A DNA stretch of 64,000 bases, from the NCBI RefSeq assembly GCF_006494775.1, contig NZ_CP041146.1, positions 682,001 to 746,000 on the forward strand, in the 5' to 3' direction. Each line of letters opens with the position of its first letter. The first letter of the stretch is position 1. Shown one piece after another: positions 28,539 through 38,253 of the stretch. This DNA comes from Nocardioides humi. Lineage in GTDB: Bacteria > Actinomycetota > Actinomycetes > Propionibacteriales > Nocardioidaceae. A program made the position numbers and the translations under genes. The notes under the pieces are model-generated. The model was not told the origin of the DNA and did not search any database. It saw only the letters and a program-made list of their open reading frames with translations.

Positions 28539-30880
28539 CGTCCTGCCTCCACCTTGGGAAGGTTGTTCTTGGCCGAGTCGTGATCGAGGTGGGGCGTCTC
28601 GGTCGATTGCGTGGAGACGGCCTGGAACCGGCGTAGGCGCAGGCTGTTGGACACCACGAACACCGAGGAGAAGGCCATGGCGGCCCCAGCGATGAGCGGG
28701 TTGAGCAGGCCGAGTGCGGCCAGGGGCAGTGCCGCGACGTTGTAGGCGAAGGCCCAGAACAGGTTGCCCTTGATGGTGCGCAGCGTGCGGCGGGACAGTC
28801 GGATCGCGTCGACGGCGGCGCGCAGGTCGCCGCGGACCAAGGTGAGGTCGGAGGCCTCGATGGCGACGTCGGTGCCGGTGCCCATGGCGATGCCCAGGTC
28901 GGAGGTCGCCAGTGCGGCGGCGTCGTTGACGCCGTCCCCGACCATGGCGACGGTGCGGCCCTGGCGTTGCAGGCGCTCGACGACGGCGACCTTGTCGGCC
29001 GGAAGGACCTCGGCGATGACCTCGTCGATGCCTACCTCGGCGGCGACCGCGCGGGCGGCTCGTTCGTTGTCGCCGGTGAGCAGCACCGGCCTCAGTCCGA
29101 GCTCCTTGAGCTCGGCCACGGCCTGGGCGCTGGTGGGCTTGATGGCGTCGGAGACGACTAGCACGCCGCGGGTTTCGCCGTCCCAGCTGGCGGCGATCAC
29201 GGTCCGTCCTTCCTGCTCGGCTGCATCGACGACCTGTGCCAGGCGCGGGCCGAGGGGCTGGCTCCACTCCTGGGCGAGCCAGCCGGGCCGGCCCGCCACG
29301 ACCGCGTGGCCGTCGACCACTCCGGCGACGCCGAGGCCCTGGGTCGAGGTGAATCCCTCGACGTCGGGCAGCCGCTCCTCGAGGCGTTGGCTGGCGCCGG
29401 TGGCGATGGCTTGACCGATCGGGTGTTCCGAGGCGTTCTCCAGCGCCCCGACCAGCCGGAGCAGTTCGTCGCCGTCGACGTCGTCGGCGGGCACGGCCTG
29501 AACGAGTTCCATCCGTCCGGTGGTCACGGTGCCGGTCTTGTCCAGGACGATGGTGTCGACCACCCGGGTGGATTCGAGCACCTCGGGGCCCTTGATGAGC
29601 ACGCCGAGCTGGGCGCCGCGGCCGGTGCCGACGAGGAGGGCGGTGGGTGTGGCCAGCCCGAGGGCGCAGGGGCAGGCGATGATCAGGACCGCCACTGCGG
29701 CGGTGAACGCTGCGGTGACGCTGTGGCCGGTCAGCAGCCAACCGGCGAGGGTGGCCAGGGAGAGGGCGATCACGATGGGAACGAAGACTGCCGAGACCCG
29801 GTCTGCGAGGCGCTGGACTTCGGCCTTGCCGTTCTGGGCGTCCTCGACCAGCCGTGCCATCTGGGCCAGCTGGGTGTCGGCTCCGACGCGGGTGGCCCGG
29901 ACCAGCAGGCGGCCGCCGGCGTTCACGGTCGCGCCCACGACGACGTCACCAGGGCCCACCTCGACGGGGACTGGTTCCCCGGTGAGCATGGAGGCGTCGA
30001 CCGCCGAGGTGCCGTCCTCGACGACACCGTCGGTGGCGACCTTCTCGCCGGGGCGCACGAGGAACCGGTCCTCGACCGCGAGCTGGCTCACCGGCACACG
30101 CACTTCTGCGCCGTCGCGGAGTACGGCGACGTCCTTGGCGCCCATGTCCAGCAGGGCGCGCAGCGCCGCCCCGGACTGGCGCTTGGCACGGGCCTCGAAG
30201 TAGCGGCCGGCGATGATGAAGGTGGTGACCGCGGCCGCGACCTCGAGGTAGATGTGGACATCCGCCTCGCCGTCGGGGAAGAGGTCGAACGGCATCCGCA
30301 TCCCGGTCATCCCGGCGTGGGTGAACAGCAGTGCCCACAGGGACCAGAGCCAAGCGGCGGTGACTCCGACGGAGATCAGGGTGTCCATGGTCGCAGCGCC
30401 GTGCCGGGCGTTGGTCACCGCGGCGCGGTGGAAGGGCCAGGCGCCCCAGACCACGACGGGCGAGGCCAGGGTCAGGGAGATCCACTGCCAGTTGTCGAAC
30501 TGCAGCGCAGGGATCATCGACAGGGCCAGGACCGGAGCCGTGAGCACGGCAGAGACGACCAGGCGCTGCCGCCAGCTCGCGGCCTCGCGGTCACGGTCGT
30601 CCGGCTCGGGCTCGGCCGTGGTGGGTTCATCGCCGGTCACCGGGGCGGGCACGGCGGCGGTGTAGCCGGTGGCTTCGACCACGGTGACGAGGTCGGCGGG
30701 GGTGAGGGTCGTCGGGTAGCTGACCTTGGCCTTCTCGGTGGCGTAGTTGACCGTGGCGGAAACGCCGTCGAGCTTGTTCAGCTTCTTCTCGATCCGGGCG
30801 GCGCAGGAGGCACAGGTCATCCCACCGATGGCGAGCTCGACGTCATTGAGGGCACCGGGCGTGTTGGCCTGAAGTGTCAT
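28535..30880 (-). CDS. copA: CopA-type Cu(I)-exporting P1B ATPase
   Basis: 781 residues. One N-terminal HMA domain (residues 13-75) with '[12 protein letters not shown]', about eight transmembrane helices, 'MLTGEPVPV', '[14 protein letters not shown]' (CPC Cu(I) site), 'VLDKTGTVT', 'SEHPIGQ' and 'MVGDGVND'. These are the marks of the P1B-1 copper exporter. It lies downstream of the CopZ-like gene and upstream of the CPD ATPase, all reverse strand, with CsoR at the head of the group. The length and domain count are normal for CopA. Confidence 0.92.
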
Positions 30881-30927
30881 GACTGTGCCTCCTGCAGGGA
30901 CGGTGGTTCGGTGGGAAGGTTGGGTCC

Positions 30928-31308
30928 TCAGGCGAGCTGGTAGTCGCCGGCCTCGTCGAGGGCGGCGGACACCTGGGACTGGTCGAGGGGCTGGGTGCTG
31001 GTGACCGTGACCGACGAGGTGCCGCCGGCGACGAGGTCGACGGTGACGTCGGTGACCCCATCGAGGCTCTTGAGCTCGCTGGTGACGGCGCTGGCGCAGT
31101 GACCGCAGGTCATGCCGGTGACGGCGTAGGTGTTGGTGGTCATCTCGGTTCCCTTCGTTGCGTCGGTGGCGGTCGATTCAGTGTTGGTACCGGTAGAACT
31201 CTTGGTCTCGGTGCTGGATCCGCAGCCGCATCCTCCGCAGCCGCACCCACCGCCGTCTGCGGAGGTGTCGAGCAGCTGGAGGTCGAGGCTGGTCTTGGTC
31301 GTGGACAT
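30928..31308 (-). CDS. CopZ-like HMA chaperone with Cys/Gly-rich leader
   Basis: 126 residues from ATG 31308. Residues 57-126 are a complete HMA domain ('[20 protein letters not shown]') typical of the copper chaperone CopZ. The first 56 residues are unusual: a Cys/Gly cluster of five cysteines ('[15 protein letters not shown]') and a Ser/Thr-rich linker. An internal ATG at 31143 would make a 71-residue standard CopZ, so two products are possible. The leader could be an extra Cu(I)-binding tail. The gene lies between csoR and copA. Confidence 0.85.
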   Translation of the reverse strand: MSTTKTSLDLQLLDTSADGGGCGCGGCGCGSSTETKSSTGTNTESTATDATKGTEMTTNTYAVTGMTCGHCASAVTSELKSLDGVTDVTVDLVAGGTSSVTVTSTQPLDQSQVSAALDEAGDYQLA

Positions 31309-31334
31309 CGGTACTCCTTGGTTGGACGGGTCGA

Positions 31335-31619
31335 TCATGAGCGGACAAGTCGTCGGATCGCTGCTGAGGCCTCGTTGAGCTTCTGCTGGGCCTCGGCGGG
31401 GTCAGTGGCGTGCGTCAAACAATGCTCGAGGTGCTGGTCGAGGAGAAGTAGCGCGACACCTTCGAGGGCCTTGGTCGCGGCCGAGACCTGGGTGAGGATG
31501 TCGATGCAGTACTGCTCCTCGTCCACCAGTCGCTGCAGGCCGCGGATCTGGCCCTCGATGCGGCGCAGCCTCGTCAGGACTGCCTGCTTCTCGGTGATGT
31601 AACCCGGTTCGACAGCCAT
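31335..31619 (-). CDS. csoR: CsoR-family Cu(I)-sensing repressor
   Basis: 94 residues, all helical. The Cu(I) ligands are present: Cys in 'EEQYCIDIL', His and Cys in 'EHCLTHA'. 'KQAVLTRLRRIEGQIRGLQR' is the DNA-contact helix. ATG 31619 gives the usual N-terminus. Two palindromes of the CsoR operator type (TACCCC...GGGGTA) lie at 31639-31652 and 31672-31686, directly upstream, so it probably represses its own operon (csoR-CopZ-like-copA-CPD ATPase) until copper binds. Confidence 0.92.
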   Translation of the reverse strand: MAVEPGYITEKQAVLTRLRRIEGQIRGLQRLVDEEQYCIDILTQVSAATKALEGVALLLLDQHLEHCLTHATDPAEAQQKLNEASAAIRRLVRS

Positions 31620-31638
31620 CGCGACCTCCTCCTGCATG

Positions 31639-31652
31639 TACCCCATGGGGTA
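31639..31652. promoter_or_regulatory. CsoR operator palindrome 1
   Basis: TACCCCATGGGGTA, a perfect 14-base palindrome 19 bases before the csoR start. Confidence 0.85.
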
Positions 31653-31671
31653 TCGCCGTCGCTCCGAACTA

Positions 31672-31686
31672 TACCCCGGAGGGGTA
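31672..31686. promoter_or_regulatory. CsoR operator palindrome 2
   Basis: TACCCCGGAGGGGTA, a 15-base palindrome with a three-base centre, 20 bases upstream of the first. Confidence 0.85.
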
Positions 31687-31710
31687 CACGCGTAAGGCTG
31701 TCGGCCAGAC

Positions 31711-31726
31711 CTTCATCGAACCTTCA
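31711..31726. promoter_or_regulatory. CTTCA-N6-CTTCA box 1
   Basis: CTTCATCGAACCTTCA between csoR and the redoxin gene. See the copies at 33737, 35744, 38151 and 39171. Confidence 0.6.
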
Positions 31727-31752
31727 TCAGGGCAGGTTCCTGCCCCTCGAGG

Positions 31753-32376
31753 TCAGGCGCCGAGCTTGCTGCGGACCTGGTCGAGCAAGTCCTCAGGAGC
31801 CAGCCACATGGAGGGGTACTCGCCGTACCAGCGTTGCCGGCCCTGCTTGTCGATGAGCACGAAGCTGTGGCCCGGCAGGCCCGCGTGCATGCCCTTGCCG
31901 AGGGTGCCGTAGGCCTCGGCCACCGTGCCGTCGTCGAGCAGGAAGGGCGTGGTGACCCCGTTGGCCGCCATGTCGGCGGTGATCTGCTCACGGGTGTTCA
32001 TAACGATCGGCAGCACGGTGACGTCCTCCTGCGCCAAGGCGTCGGCCTGCTTCTCGATCTCCCCCATCTGGACGATGCAGGACTGGCAGCCGGCGCCCTC
32101 GGAGAAGTACAGGAGCACGTTCTCGCCACGGTGTTGCGCCAGGGTGTGTTCGGCGCCGCCGGTGTCGGTGAGGGTGAAGTCGGGGGCGGTGCGGACCTCG
32201 TCGGAGGACTCGGGGCGCGAGGTGAGCATCATGGCCGTGATCACGGCGACCAGAGCCAATGCACTGGCAGTGCCGATCACGATGCGCAAGCGGCGGCGAC
32301 GACCGGATGCTCGCGCAGCCTGTTCGGCGCGCAGGCGGCGGTCATTGCGCGATTGCTCGGCGGCCTTGTGTGACAT
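31753..32376 (-). CDS. Membrane-anchored redoxin/peroxiredoxin-like protein
   Basis: 207 residues. A basic N-terminus and one helix (about 30-55) anchor it, with an external AhpC/TSA-Redoxin domain from about residue 68 ('RTAPDFTLTDTGGAEHTLAQ'). The active-site region is 'SEGAGCQSCIVQM', a CxxC pair, so a thiol-disulfide oxidoreductase or peroxiredoxin is likely. The neighbouring CcdA-like protein could supply its electrons. ATG 32376 is chosen as the start. The gene follows the CcdA-like gene after 23 bases, on the same strand. Confidence 0.8.
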   Translation of the reverse strand: MSHKAAEQSRNDRRLRAEQAARASGRRRRLRIVIGTASALALVAVITAMMLTSRPESSDEVRTAPDFTLTDTGGAEHTLAQHRGENVLLYFSEGAGCQSCIVQMGEIEKQADALAQEDVTVLPIVMNTREQITADMAANGVTTPFLLDDGTVAEAYGTLGKGMHAGLPGHSFVLIDKQGRQRWYGEYPSMWLAPEDLLDQVRSKLGA

Positions 32377-32399
32377 GAGGTGTTCCTCCAGCATCCGGT

Positions 32400-33661
32400 T
32401 CAGCGGTGGTGTTCGGGGTGAGCGTCTGCCGCCGGGGCGTGGCAGGCGAGATGTTCGTCGGCCGCCGCGCCGGTCGACCCGTCCGGGCGGTGTCGGTCAC
32501 GCAGGGTGGCAATGACGAACACTGCGGCGAGGGCCAGGACAACGAGTCCGAGCACCGGCTCGGGGACCGGGTCGACCCACGTTTCGATGCGGGCGAAGAT
32601 CTCGGACAGTCCCTTGCCGATGGAGACCTGGAACCCCGGACCGCCGGTCATCTGGCCGGTGTTGGCCAGGTAGATGACGAAGCCGCCCATGACCGTGAAC
32701 GCGGCGGCGATCGCGATGTTGATGGAGTTGGTGGCCAGCACCTTGCCCGCCAGTCGAAGGCGGACCGGCTTGGCCCGCAGGAATCCCCGCTCCCCGAGCC
32801 GGAAGCGGTCCCAGAGAAGGGCCATCACGAACAGCGGGAACACCATGCCGAAGGTGTAGGCCAGTCCCAGCGTCACTCCGCCGATGGCGGAGCCCGACAG
32901 GGCGGACAGGGTCATCACGCCGGCGAGGACCGGGGCACAGCAGGAGCTGGCGATCCCGGAGAAGACGCCGAGGGCGAAGAAGCTTGCGGAATCCCCCGGG
33001 CGGTGTCGGGGGCGCGCAGGAAGGACGGCAGGCTGAGCATCCGGCCGGACAGGCTGAGCCCCGCCAACGCGAGCATCAGCGCTCCGCCGGCGTAGTACAG
33101 CGGTGCGTGGTAGTTCGCGATGGTCGAGGCCACCAGGCTGATGCCCAGCGTGATCGGCACGAGCACGAGCGCGAGGCCGGCGGCGAAGACGAAGGTGAGC
33201 GGCAGCAGTCGCCACCGCCGGTTCTTCACCGCCACCGCCAGGTAGGACGGGGCGAGGAAGACGATGCAGCACGGTGCGAACAGGGCGATGCCTCCGGCGA
33301 AGAACGCGGCGAGGACCGAGCCGGTGGTCAGCAGGTCACCCATGGTTGGCCCCCTCGCCGCGGCGGCGGTGCTCGGTGCGTCGCCGTACCTGCACTTGAG
33401 GAGCTTCTCCAGCTTGCGTCGTGGCAGGCGTCCGCTGCTGAAGAAGGTGCCCTCGAGGAGGACCAGCGGGCTCATCGGCGCGCGGTGGCGTGCCATCAAC
33501 GCCTGTCCCGCCTCGCTGCGCACAGCTACCGTGTCGACCGCGAGCGGGTAGTTGGCTGCGAGCGCCGTGAGCGCTCGGTGTGCGTCCTCGCAGAAGTGGC
33601 AGGCCTCGCTGTCCACGACGGTGATCCGGACCGGCTCGAATGCCGGCGTGGGTGATGACAT
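32400..33661 (-). CDS. CcdA/DsbD-like thiol transporter with N-terminal glutaredoxin-like part, apparent frameshift
   Basis: Residues 1-95 form a glutaredoxin-like domain with 'DSEACHFCEDAH' (CxxC). Eight or so helices follow, with the CcdA-type paired cysteines 'LFAPCCIVFLAP' and, in the second half, 'IASSCCAPVLAG'. The frame is broken at the five C's at 32993-32997 (G-run on the coding strand); one added G joins '...RAPDTARG' to 'DSASFFALGVFSG...', making about 420 residues. It would carry reducing equivalents across the membrane to the redoxin next door. A CTTCA-type box lies at 33737-33752, upstream. Confidence 0.8.
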
Positions 33662-33736
33662 GGCTTCCCCTCAGGCGCGCTGGTTCGACACGGTCCAGCG
33701 TCGACGGGGTGCTCGGGGAAAAGCGGCGAGGTTGTG

Positions 33737-33752
33737 TGAAGGTTCGCTGAAG
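33737..33752. promoter_or_regulatory. CTTCA-N6-CTTCA box 2 (reverse orientation)
   Basis: TGAAGGTTCGCTGAAG, the complement of CTTCAGCGAACCTTCA, 76 bases before the CcdA-like start on the coding strand. Confidence 0.65.
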
Positions 33753-33792
33753 ATGCCCGGCGGTTGGTCCCGGATGTCCGGGCCCGAAGGCC

Positions 33793-34917
33793 CTACCGGA
33801 GGCCGGGGAGCCGCACCGTGAACGTGGCCCCGAGTCCGGGCCCGGCGCTGGTCGCCGAGATCCCACCGCCATGTGCCTCGACGAGGGCGCGGGCGATGGC
33901 CAGCCCGATGCCCGAGCCGCCATGGCCACGGTCGCGGGCGGTGTCGGCACGGTAGAACCGGTCGAACAGGTGCGGCAGGTGCTCGGCCGCCACCCCCTGG
34001 CCGGTGTCGGCGACGCGATACTCCAGCCAGTGGTCGATCCGGCGGCAGGCCAGGGTCACGGTCCCGCCCGCGGGAGTGTGGCGCAGGGCGTTGTCGAGCA
34101 GGTTGCCGAGCACCTGTCCGAACCGGTCGGCGTCGACGCGGACCTGGCCGACATCGTCGAGCTCGGTGCGCAGGTCTACCCCCTTGGCGGCGTACCGGTC
34201 GCGGGCGACGTCGGCGGCCGCGGCGGCCACGTCAGTGGCCGCCACCGGTCGCAGCGTGACGTCGAGTCCCTCCTCCGCCCGGGAGACCGCTGTCATGTCC
34301 TCGGCGAGGCGGCGCAGGCGGCCTGTGGAGCCGCGGATGATGCCCAGGGTGTCGTCGTCCAGGACTCGGACGCCGTCCTCGACGGCCTCGAGGTGGGCAT
34401 CGATCGTGGCCAGGGGCGTGCGCATCTCGTGGGCCAGGTCGGCCAGCATGCTGCGCCGAGTCGACTCGGTCGCTTCGAGCTTCTCCGCGAGACGGTTGTA
34501 GGTCAGTGCGAGGGAGGCGAACTCGCCGCCCAGACCCGGGTCGGGCACCCGGGCGTCGTACCGTCCGGCGGCGATCTGCGCTGCGGCGGCGGCCACGTCG
34601 CCGATCGAGCGCTGCACCCGGCGGCTGAAGTACCACGAGACCGCCAGCGCGGCGAGGACCGAGGCGAGCAGCGCAAGAGAGACCGAGAGGACCAGCGCCG
34701 AGGCGAAGGCCTCCTCGACGTGACGGGTCTCCTCGACCGTGTGGGTGTCGCCGGCCTGCTGCAGGTGGTCGCTGAAGATGCTGGGTCCGACGACGGAGGC
34801 GACCAGCCAGGTGGTCAGGGCCCCGGCCACCAGCACCAGGGCCTGGGCGACCAGGAGCCGAGCGGCGAACCGCGGCCGGGCACGGACCGTGTCCGCCACG
34901 AGTGCGAGGCTCCTCAC
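33793..34917 (-). CDS. Sensor histidine kinase (copper-type two-component system)
   Basis: 374 residues. Two transmembrane helices (about 20-45 and 75-98) bracket a short external loop of about 30 residues. A HAMP domain (98-150), HisKA with the phospho-acceptor 'DLAHEMRTPLATID' and the ATP-binding HATPase_c ('NLLDNALRHT', 'VADTGQGV', 'GSGIGLAIARALVEAHGG') follow. The GTG start overlaps the response regulator stop. The small sensor loop is like that of metal sensors. It probably responds to copper stress on the outside, inferred from context. Confidence 0.9.
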   Translation of the reverse strand: MRSLALVADTVRARPRFAARLLVAQALVLVAGALTTWLVASVVGPSIFSDHLQQAGDTHTVEETRHVEEAFASALVLSVSLALLASVLAALAVSWYFSRRVQRSIGDVAAAAAQIAAGRYDARVPDPGLGGEFASLALTYNRLAEKLEATESTRRSMLADLAHEMRTPLATIDAHLEAVEDGVRVLDDDTLGIIRGSTGRLRRLAEDMTAVSRAEEGLDVTLRPVAATDVAAAAADVARDRYAAKGVDLRTELDDVGQVRVDADRFGQVLGNLLDNALRHTPAGGTVTLACRRIDHWLEYRVADTGQGVAAEHLPHLFDRFYRADTARDRGHGGSGIGLAIARALVEAHGGGISATSAGPGLGATFTVRLPGLR

Positions 34918-35689
34918 TGCCCTGTGCCCATCCGGTAGCCGACGCCACGGACGGTCCGGATGAACCGCGCCTGAGTGGCGTCGTCGTCCAGCTTGCGGCG
35001 CAGGTGGCCGACGTGCACGTCGACCAGGTGCTCGTCACCGACCCACGAGGGTCCCCAGACGGCGTCGATGAGCTGGCGGCGGCTGAACGCCATCCTGGGC
35101 CGCTCGGACAGGGCGGCGAGGAGGTCGAACTCGGTGCGCGTGAGCGCCACTGGTTCGCCGTCGAGCCACACGTCGCGTCCCAGCGGGTCGATGACCAGCG
35201 GACCGAAGGTGCGGGCACCTTCCAAAGCATCGGACGAGGTTCCCAATGGACGGGGCCTGCGGAGCATGGCCTGGATCCGGGCCATCAGGATCCGGGGGCT
35301 GAACGGTTTCGTCAGGTAGTCATCGGCCCCACCGAGAGCCCGATCAGCGTGTCGACCTCTTCGCTGCGTGCGGTCAGCATCACCACGTAGGCGTCGGAGA
35401 AGGTGCGCAGCTGCCGACAGACCTCCACGCCGTCCAGGCTGGGCAGGCCTAGGTCCAGCACGACGACGTCCGGGTCGACGGCGCGGGCGGCCTCCACCGC
35501 CTCGAGCCCATCATGAACCACCGCCACCTCGAAGCCGTCGCGCTCGAGGTAGCTGCCGATGACCCCGGCCAGCTGCGTCTCGTCCTCGACCACCATCGCC
35601 CGGAGCCCGGTGCGGGGGCGACCACCCGCGGCACCCGTTGCCGGTGAGCCGGTCCTTTCGTCCATCACGTCCTCGCCCATACCCGCCAT
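34914..35689 (-). CDS. OmpR-family response regulator, apparent frameshift
   Basis: The receiver domain (about 20-135) has the acidic pocket 'VVEDE', phospho-acceptor Asp in 'VVVLDLGLPS' and Thr in 'VVMLTARSE'. The frame breaks at the four C's at 35327-35330 (coding-strand GGGG); one added G restores 'GADDYLTKPFSPRILMARIQ' with the conserved Lys. The C-terminal winged helix ('ALTRTEFDLLAALSERPRMA', 'VDVHVGHLRRKL', 'RTVRGVGYRM') is OmpR/PhoB type. About 258 residues. It precedes the kinase gene. The CTTCA-N6-CTTCA boxes have the 11-base spacing such regulators favour. Confidence 0.85.
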
Positions 35690-35743
35690 GATCGCAAGTC
35701 CGCTGCGCGGCAAGCCGTAGGTCAGCACCGGTGACGGCGGGTC

Positions 35744-35759
35744 CTTCAGCGAACCTTCA
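35744..35759. promoter_or_regulatory. CTTCA-N6-CTTCA box 3
   Basis: CTTCAGCGAACCTTCA in the 145-base region between the divergent response-regulator and SHOCT genes. Confidence 0.7.
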
Positions 35760-35834
35760 CATGAACGCGACCCAGACGCAGTGGTGCCCGGGCGATCGTG
35801 GCAGTCACCAAGCCGAGCAAAGGAGCTGAGGACG

Positions 35835-36080
35835 ATGATGGGCTGGTACCACGACGGCATGGGTTGGGGCGGTTGGATCGTCATGACCCTGGCCATGGTC
35901 GCGTTCTGGGCGCTGGTGGTCTTCGCCGTTCTCACGCTGTTCCGCACGGAGCGCCCCGGTGAGTCCACCCCGGACCGCCGCGACCCGATGCAGATCCTCG
36001 ACGAGCGGTTCGCCCGGGGCGAGATCGACGAGGACGAGTACCGCGCCCGCAGCAGTGTGCTGCGTGCCTCGGTGCACTAG
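35835..36080 (+). CDS. Small membrane protein with SHOCT domain
   Basis: 81 residues. A Trp/Met/His-containing start ('MMGWYHDGMGWGG') leads into one transmembrane helix (about 15-37). A C-terminal SHOCT motif follows ('DPMQILDERFARGEIDEDEY'). SHOCT segments are short oligomerisation or regulatory helices. The gene is divergent from the two-component system with box 3 between them. An AAGGAGCTGAGG stretch provides the ribosome-binding site. Function unknown; copper-induced expression is inferred. Confidence 0.85.
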   Translation: MMGWYHDGMGWGGWIVMTLAMVAFWALVVFAVLTLFRTERPGESTPDRRDPMQILDERFARGEIDEDEYRARSSVLRASVH

Positions 36081-36142
36081 CACGCTCGCACCGCGCGCCT
36101 CGCACATCTCGCCCTCGCCGAACCTGAGTCAAGGAGCCCCAC

Positions 36143-37684
36143 TTGTCCGAGATCACTCGTCGCGCCGTCCTTCGCGGAGCCGCCGGACTCGCAGGTGTGG
36201 CCGCCCTCGGTGGCCTTGCCTCCTGCAGCCGGTCAACGGAGACCGCGGTCGGTCCCGCCGCCGACGCGGTCGCAGCGGCGGAGGCGGCGCGCCGGAAGCC
36301 CGGAGGTCGACTCGTCACCGCCCGACTCACCCCGCAGCCGGTGACCCTCGACCTGGGTGGCCGGGCCGTGAGCACGTGGGCCTACGGCGACACCGCGCCG
36401 GGGCCGCTGCTCCGCGTCGACGCCGGCGACGTGCTCCGCGTCGATGTCGACAACCAGCTCTCCGCCGCCACCAGCGTGCACTGGCACGGCCTGGCGCTAC
36501 GCAACGACATGGACGGCGTGCCCGGCATGACACAGGACCCGATCGCCGCCGGAGGGACGTTCCGGTACGAGTTCACTGCCCCTCACCCGGGCACGTACTT
36601 CTACCACCCGCACTCCGGAGTCCAGCTGGACCGTGGCCTGTACGGCGTCCTGGTCGTCGACGACCCCCACGAGCCGGGACGCTACGACGCCGAGTGGATC
36701 GTCGTCCTGGACGACTGGGTCGACGGGACCGGTCGCACCCCGGACCAGATCCTCGCCGACCTGCAGGAAGGCGGCGACGACTCCATGGGAGACATGCATG
36801 ACATGGGCGGCATGGAGGGGATGGACCACGGCTCGATGGGCGGGTCGATGGGTGGGATGCACGGCATCGAAGGCATGCAGTCGCCTCTGCTGGGTGGTGC
36901 TGGGGACATCGCCTATCCGCACTACCTGCTCAACGGCCGGACTACCGAGGATCCGGTCACGCTCTCGGCGAAGCCGGGTCAACGCGTTCGGATCCGCTTC
37001 GTCAACGCCGGCTCGGACACGGCGTTCCGGGTCGCCGTCGGTGGGCACCGCATGACCGTCACACACAGCGACGGCTTCCCCGTCCTGCCGGTGCCCACCG
37101 ACGCGCTGCTGATCGGGATGGGCGAGCGCTTCGACGCCACCATCACCATCGGGGAGGGCGTGTACCCGCTGGTCGCCACCGCCGAAGGCAAACAGGGCCA
37201 GGCGCTCGCCGTGATCCGAACCGGCGCCGGTCGCCCACCCACTGGCGACGTCAAGGTCCGCGAGCTGGCCCGCCAAGTGCTGCTCGGGACCGTCCTGTCG
37301 GCGGCAGAGTCGGTCCGCCTGGACCCGCGGTCGGCCGACAGAAGCCACGACCTCGTGCTGGGCGGCAGCATGGCGCCCTACCGCTGGACCATCAACGGCA
37401 AGACCTTCCCCGACACCGACCCGTTGCAGCTCACCCAGGGGGAGCGGGTCCGGCTGCGATTCGTCAACCACTCGATGATGTTCCATCCCATGCACGTGCA
37501 CGGCCACACCTTCGCCCTGACGAACAGCGGAGCCCGCAAGGACACCGTCATCGTGCGCCCCATGGCGACCCTCGACGTCGACCTCGACGCCGACAACCCC
37601 GGCCAGTGGGCGACCCACTGCCACAACATCTACCACGCCGAGACCGGCATGATGACCACGCTCTCCTACCAGGGCCAGGAGTAA
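36143..37684 (+). CDS. Multicopper oxidase (CueO/CopA-type), Tat-exported
   Basis: 513 residues. The Tat-like leader 'RRAVLRGAAGLAGVAALGG' with a Cys ('LASC') suggests export and perhaps lipidation. Copper sites: 'HWHG' near residue 113, 'HPHSG' near 155, 'HPMHVHGH' near 452 and 'HCHNIYH' near 493, so the T1 and trinuclear centres are complete. A Met/His-rich insertion (about 212-250, 'MHDMGGMEGMDHGSMGGSMG') resembles the Cu(I)-binding loop of CueO. It oxidises Cu(I) outside the cell. The TTG start at 36143 follows AAGGAG. Confidence 0.92.
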   Translation: MSEITRRAVLRGAAGLAGVAALGGLASCSRSTETAVGPAADAVAAAEAARRKPGGRLVTARLTPQPVTLDLGGRAVSTWAYGDTAPGPLLRVDAGDVLRVDVDNQLSAATSVHWHGLALRNDMDGVPGMTQDPIAAGGTFRYEFTAPHPGTYFYHPHSGVQLDRGLYGVLVVDDPHEPGRYDAEWIVVLDDWVDGTGRTPDQILADLQEGGDDSMGDMHDMGGMEGMDHGSMGGSMGGMHGIEGMQSPLLGGAGDIAYPHYLLNGRTTEDPVTLSAKPGQRVRIRFVNAGSDTAFRVAVGGHRMTVTHSDGFPVLPVPTDALLIGMGERFDATITIGEGVYPLVATAEGKQGQALAVIRTGAGRPPTGDVKVRELARQVLLGTVLSAAESVRLDPRSADRSHDLVLGGSMAPYRWTINGKTFPDTDPLQLTQGERVRLRFVNHSMMFHPMHVHGHTFALTNSGARKDTVIVRPMATLDVDLDADNPGQWATHCHNIYHAETGMMTTLSYQGQE

Positions 37685-37686
37685 CG

Positions 37687-38133
37687 ATGTCCGAACAGCA
37701 CTTCCAGTCTGAGGCCGAGGCCGTGCGGCCCGAGACGCTTGACGCCGCCGCTCCGGGCCACCGCCGAGGTCTCCTCGCCACCGCGTGGAACGCGCTGACC
37801 GCCCTGGTGGGCGGCATCATGGGCCTGCTCCCCCACCTGCTGCACCACGTCGGGATCCTCGGCGGAGCGGTACTGGTGACCGGCGCGACCGGCAATGTGC
37901 TGTTCGCCGTACTGGGACTGGTCTTCTCCCTGCCGCTGCTCCGGCGCCTCTATCGACGCTTCGGCACCTGGAAGGCCCCCGTTCTTGCGTTGGGTGTCTT
38001 CGCGCTGATGTTCTCCCTGTCAGCCTTCGTCATCGGCCCCGCCATCAGCAACGACGATCCGAACCCGGACCGGGACCGGACCCCCGTGCAGACCCCGGAC
38101 CCTGAGGAACACGAGGGCCACCACGGTGGCTGA
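37687..38133 (+). CDS. Small multi-pass membrane protein
   Basis: 148 residues, directly after the multicopper oxidase (start 2 bases after its stop). Three hydrophobic helices (about residues 35-58, 60-85 and 95-120), including 'GIMGLLPHLLHHVGILGGAV' with a triple-His patch, then a polar tail ending 'EEHEGHHGG'. His residues in the membrane and tail could bind copper. I recognise no named family. It is co-transcribed with the oxidase. Confidence 0.75.
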   Translation: MSEQHFQSEAEAVRPETLDAAAPGHRRGLLATAWNALTALVGGIMGLLPHLLHHVGILGGAVLVTGATGNVLFAVLGLVFSLPLLRRLYRRFGTWKAPVLALGVFALMFSLSAFVIGPAISNDDPNPDRDRTPVQTPDPEEHEGHHGG

Positions 38134-38150
38134 CCACGTCGACCGCGCAC

Positions 38151-38166
38151 CTTCAACGAACCTTCA
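38151..38166. promoter_or_regulatory. CTTCA-N6-CTTCA box 4
   Basis: CTTCAACGAACCTTCA, 87 bases before the DUF2892-like start. Confidence 0.7.
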
Positions 38167-38253
38167 CACGAAGGGCGCGGTCACCTTCACCCGTCAGCGG
38201 GACGCTGAGAGTGCACCAAAGGACCACGGTCCGCGACGAAGTTGGAGGACGTC

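Noticed and set aside
36779..36890. Met/Gly/His-coding repeats as a DNA repeat element
   Set aside because: They are an in-frame metal-binding insertion of the multicopper oxidase, as known in CueO.
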